64,000 nucleotides of DNA from JBHPGW01 sp042569785 (GTDB lineage: Bacteria > Planctomycetota > Phycisphaerae > Sedimentisphaerales > Anaerobacaceae): NCBI GenBank assembly GCA_042569785.1, contig JBHPGW010000005.1, positions 10,626 through 74,625 of the forward strand. The letters run 5' to 3'. The translations under genes were made by a program, and so were the position numbers. Positions 61,646-64,000 of the stretch are shown one piece after another (position 1 is the stretch's first letter; each line of letters starts with the position of its first letter). The notes beneath the pieces are model-generated. The model had not been told where the DNA came from and made no database searches. It worked only from the letters and a program-made list of their open reading frames with translations.

Positions 61646-63904
61646 CTATTTCACAAAAACATCTTCACCATTAAGAATCGAACCTACTATCATTTGTGAT
61701 ATTTCAGGCCTCATAAACCATTCCGGGGGAAACTCGCCGTTTTTTAACATTTTTCGTGCCTCCGTACCGCTTATCGATAACTTGTCATCTTCCGGGTGGT
61801 CACTATGCTCGCTTAAGTCGACATAGCCATTTAAGCGATTCGAATAAAATACTTCATCAAACTTTATCACGTTTATTCCAAGATCCGGGAACTGGTCAAA
61901 TATCTCTTGTGACGCGTACGATGGATAAAAATCCTTTACTCCCGTATGATCTCTGCCAACGATGAAGTGACTGCAGCCAAAATTCTTTCTGCATATCGCC
62001 GTAAAAACTGCTTCACGAGGCCCCATATAGCGGGAATAAGTTTCAAAAGTCGCAAAAACAACCTTGTCCTTCGGATAAAACTTTTGCATCATAAGTTCGT
62101 AACTTTTGATTATGTAGTCGGAATTGAAATCACCCGGTTTCTTCTTGCCAATTACAGGATGAACGAATAAACCATCGCAGTAATTGTTTTCTATGGATTT
62201 CATCTGAATAAATTCATGGCTGCGATGAATAACATTACGAGTATGAAAACCGGCAACATTCATCCATCCTCTTTCTCCGAACAACTTGCGAACCTGTTTA
62301 GGGATAAGCTCATATTTCTTACGCCCAGTCTTTCTTCGTCTCAAAAGTTCTATCTTACCTGATAAAAACACTGGCCCCATATTCCCCAACTCTTTAACGC
62401 CAGGATGTTCATCGCTGTTGGTCCCGAACATTTTTTTCAATAGTTCTTCTTTATTGAAACGATACTTACCTTCAACGCAAAGCATTGCCATCACCTTACC
62501 TTCATCATCGAGCAATCCCACATCATCTCCAATCGATATCGTTTTTGCCTGATCCTCGGAAATATCTAAAAAGATTGGGATAGGCCAAATAACGCCATTG
62601 CTAAGCCTCATGGAATCCAAAACTGACCGAAGGTCCTTTTTACCCATAAAACCTTCCAAAGGACTGAAAGTACCGATAGCGATCTGCTCGACGTCCATCT
62701 GTTTTTCCTGGCTGATCCGGATCTTCTTCAAGTTTTTCAATTCGCTTTCGCAAGGAACTTCTTTCGCCATTCGGTTTATCAATTTGCCGCCATGAGGCTC
62801 TATCAAAGTTCCATAACTGTAAGTGTTCAAAAGATATTCCGATTTTTCCAGACTTTCTACGATCGCTTTTTCCGTACGATTGAACAGATCTTCCAGACCA
62901 ACTACCAGCCCGGCATGATTGATTATCTTATTAAGCATATTAATGCATCTGATCGGATACTTTCCTATCGCCGTTTCAGCAGCTAATATTAGCCCTTGGG
63001 CGCCATCTAATATCGTATTGACAACATCATTTACTTCTGCTTTTGTCGGCTCCTTACTCTTGATCATAGTCTCCAGGAGGTTAGTCGCCACAAAAACGCT
63101 TTTGTTTTTATTTCTCGCCTTATTCAGTATGATCTTTTGGGTAAACGGAAGCTTTTCTATTGGTATTTCCTTGCTCAAATCACCTCGATCCAAAAGAAGG
63201 TAGTCAGATTCATCTATTATCTCATCAATATTTTCAAGAGCATCAACACACTCAACCTTTGAAATGATCTTCATTTCGTTATTAGACGCTTTCCGAACTT
63301 CTCGAATGTCCTCTGCACTTCTAACATAAGAAACCGCAATATGGCCTATCCCTTCCCTGAGACCAATTTTAATCGACTCGTAGTCTTTATCTGAAAGAGG
63401 AGGAGTTGGCAGTTTGCTCTCGATGGCCGAGTCAATGACAACTGCTTTATTTCGACCTACAGTACCACCGGTAATCACTTCTCCGATAACATATCCCTGC
63501 TTCAAGCTCGAAACATCTGCCACTTTCAGGATCAATGAGTCAAAATCTATATGAACCAGATCGCCTTCGGCCAACTGTTCAGTTACATGGGGTGGCTTTA
63601 AGTATATCGCGTTGCCATCTTCCGGACATGGACCTTCGAATATTTTTACAACTTCTCCCTCTTCAAAGCAAAGGCTCTCTTTTTCTAAATCCCCCACTCT
63701 GATCTGAGAACCTTCAGTGTCTATTATAAATGGTACCCCTATTTTTTTAGACAGCTTTATAAAATATTCCAGGTCTTCAGTACTCGAGTGGGACATGTTA
63801 ACACGAACAAAATCAACTCCCCTGTCCTTTATTTTTCTTATGTCCTCCTCTTTATTCGTAGAAGGACCTAATGACACTATTATTTTAATTTTTTTGTTAT
63901 CCAT
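61646..63904 (-). CDS. fusion: pyruvate kinase-like domain + ATP sulfurylase
   Basis: A 752-residue two-domain protein. Residues 1-345 are pyruvate kinase-like: KIIVSLGPSTN, FVRVNMSHSS (R34, N36), ISKVEC with K216/E218, DRGDLSKEI (239-247) and AETAIGKYP. The conserved Lys of DTKGPEIR is Glu64 (DTEGSQIR), so classical catalysis is doubtful. Residues about 365-752 are sulfate adenylyltransferase: EPHGGKLINRM, FSPLEGFM, FHTRNVIHRSHE (553-564), GRDHTGVKDFY (650-660), SISGTEAR and FPPEWFMRPE. The Sat half makes APS for the adjacent cysC. The ATG at 63904 overlaps the upstream stop by eight bases, so the two genes are coupled. The PK domain may be regulatory or bind a different phosphate. Confidence 0.88.
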   Translation of the reverse strand: MDNKKIKIIVSLGPSTNKEEDIRKIKDRGVDFVRVNMSHSSTEDLEYFIKLSKKIGVPFIIDTEGSQIRVGDLEKESLCFEEGEVVKIFEGPCPEDGNAIYLKPPHVTEQLAEGDLVHIDFDSLILKVADVSSLKQGYVIGEVITGGTVGRNKAVVIDSAIESKLPTPPLSDKDYESIKIGLREGIGHIAVSYVRSAEDIREVRKASNNEMKIISKVECVDALENIDEIIDESDYLLLDRGDLSKEIPIEKLPFTQKIILNKARNKNKSVFVATNLLETMIKSKEPTKAEVNDVVNTILDGAQGLILAAETAIGKYPIRCINMLNKIINHAGLVVGLEDLFNRTEKAIVESLEKSEYLLNTYSYGTLIEPHGGKLINRMAKEVPCESELKNLKKIRISQEKQMDVEQIAIGTFSPLEGFMGKKDLRSVLDSMRLSNGVIWPIPIFLDISEDQAKTISIGDDVGLLDDEGKVMAMLCVEGKYRFNKEELLKKMFGTNSDEHPGVKELGNMGPVFLSGKIELLRRRKTGRKKYELIPKQVRKLFGERGWMNVAGFHTRNVIHRSHEFIQMKSIENNYCDGLFVHPVIGKKKPGDFNSDYIIKSYELMMQKFYPKDKVVFATFETYSRYMGPREAVFTAICRKNFGCSHFIVGRDHTGVKDFYPSYASQEIFDQFPDLGINVIKFDEVFYSNRLNGYVDLSEHSDHPEDDKLSISGTEARKMLKNGEFPPEWFMRPEISQMIVGSILNGEDVFVK

Positions 63905-64000
63905 ATCGTTTCACTACGTAGCTAAATAACTCTTCAAAAAACACCTCGCTCTTTGCCTGCAAGAACGCAACACTAATTATTATAAAGAAACCCAAACCAT
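63897..64000 (-). CDS. C-terminal end of an upstream membrane protein (partial)
   Basis: Only the last 34 codons are in the window: a hydrophobic stretch (GLGFFIIISVAFLQAK) then SEVFFEELFSYVVKRYG and stop TAA at 63897-63899. This looks like the last helix and tail of a multi-pass protein, possibly a permease. The stop overlaps the fusion gene's start (ATGGATAA). A sulfate or anion transporter would suit the sulfur genes, but this is not shown. Confidence 0.5.
   Translation of the reverse strand, partial: GLGFFIIISVAFLQAKSEVFFEELFSYVVKRYG

Noticed and set aside
1..64000. CRISPR array, tRNA or rRNA genes
   Set aside because: No regularly spaced direct repeats of CRISPR length and no cloverleaf or rRNA-like sequence were seen on reading.

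Overview
The window is bacterial DNA of moderate to low G+C. Shine-Dalgarno sites precede most genes, hairpin terminators end several operons, and a bacterial polyprenyl-phosphate sugar transferase, an MBOAT acylase and a heparinase-like lyase are present. I cannot assign a phylum from the sequence. Planctomycetota is only an impression, from the style of the glycan genes and the element genes. I saw no tRNA, rRNA or CRISPR array.

Region 1 (about 1-17,550) is an integrative mobile element whose left end lies outside the window. It carries a degenerate vWA protein, a nuclease-like protein, two separate HerA/FtsK-type ATPases with accessory proteins, a zinc-cysteine protein, small membrane and basic proteins, and a STAND NTPase with tandem C-terminal repeats that is a candidate defence gene. 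It also carries an archaeal/eukaryotic-type Orc1/Cdc6 initiator whose upstream DNA holds phased repeats (consensus ACGCNTAAACT), a coiled-coil/HTH protein, and a tyrosine recombinase near the right edge. Its most striking part is a compact ubiquitin-like operon at 12,713-15,390, read on the minus strand. The order is a beta-grasp Ubl, an intrinsic terminator, an E2-like domain fused to a 21-cysteine RING/treble-clef-like region, a JAMM (JAB) peptidase, and an E1/ThiF-like activator. The operon closes with a strong terminator and is preceded by DUF2958 and a 91-residue protein that share a palindromic upstream motif.

Region 2 (about 17,700-64,000) is a very long polysaccharide/glycoconjugate cluster, almost wholly on the minus strand. 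Its distal part is a UDP-L-FucNAc cassette (fnlA-fnlB-fnlC-wbuB order) ending in a WbaP-type initiating transferase. The middle has glycosyltransferases, an O-antigen-ligase/polymerase-like protein, heparinase II/III, asparagine synthase, several methyltransferases, a CBS-nucleotidyltransferase like PtmE, a PIG-L deacetylase and a capsule-synthesis-like protein. The proximal part has a nonulosonic (pseudaminic/legionaminic-like) acid set: LegB-like SDR, DegT aminotransferase, GNAT, PseG-like hydrolase, NeuB synthase and SpsF-type cytidylyltransferase. It also has an MBOAT plus SGNH acylation pair and a PAPS/sulfation set: a pyruvate kinase-like/ATP sulfurylase fusion, APS kinase and a sulfotransferase. 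Six radical SAM enzymes are scattered through the cluster. No flippase, copolymerase or outer-membrane exporter is visible here.

How the genes fit together (inference): the element replicates or maintains itself with its Orc1/Cdc6 protein and cognate repeats, moves DNA with its HerA-like ATPases, integrates with the recombinase, and carries a protein-conjugation system and a STAND protein whose targets are unknown. The chromosomal cluster builds an acidic, probably sulfated and acylated surface glycan. Oddities there are the PK-like/Sat fusion, which has lost a conserved PK lysine, and a LegB gene with an internal deletion of about 80-90 codons that removes its catalytic centre.
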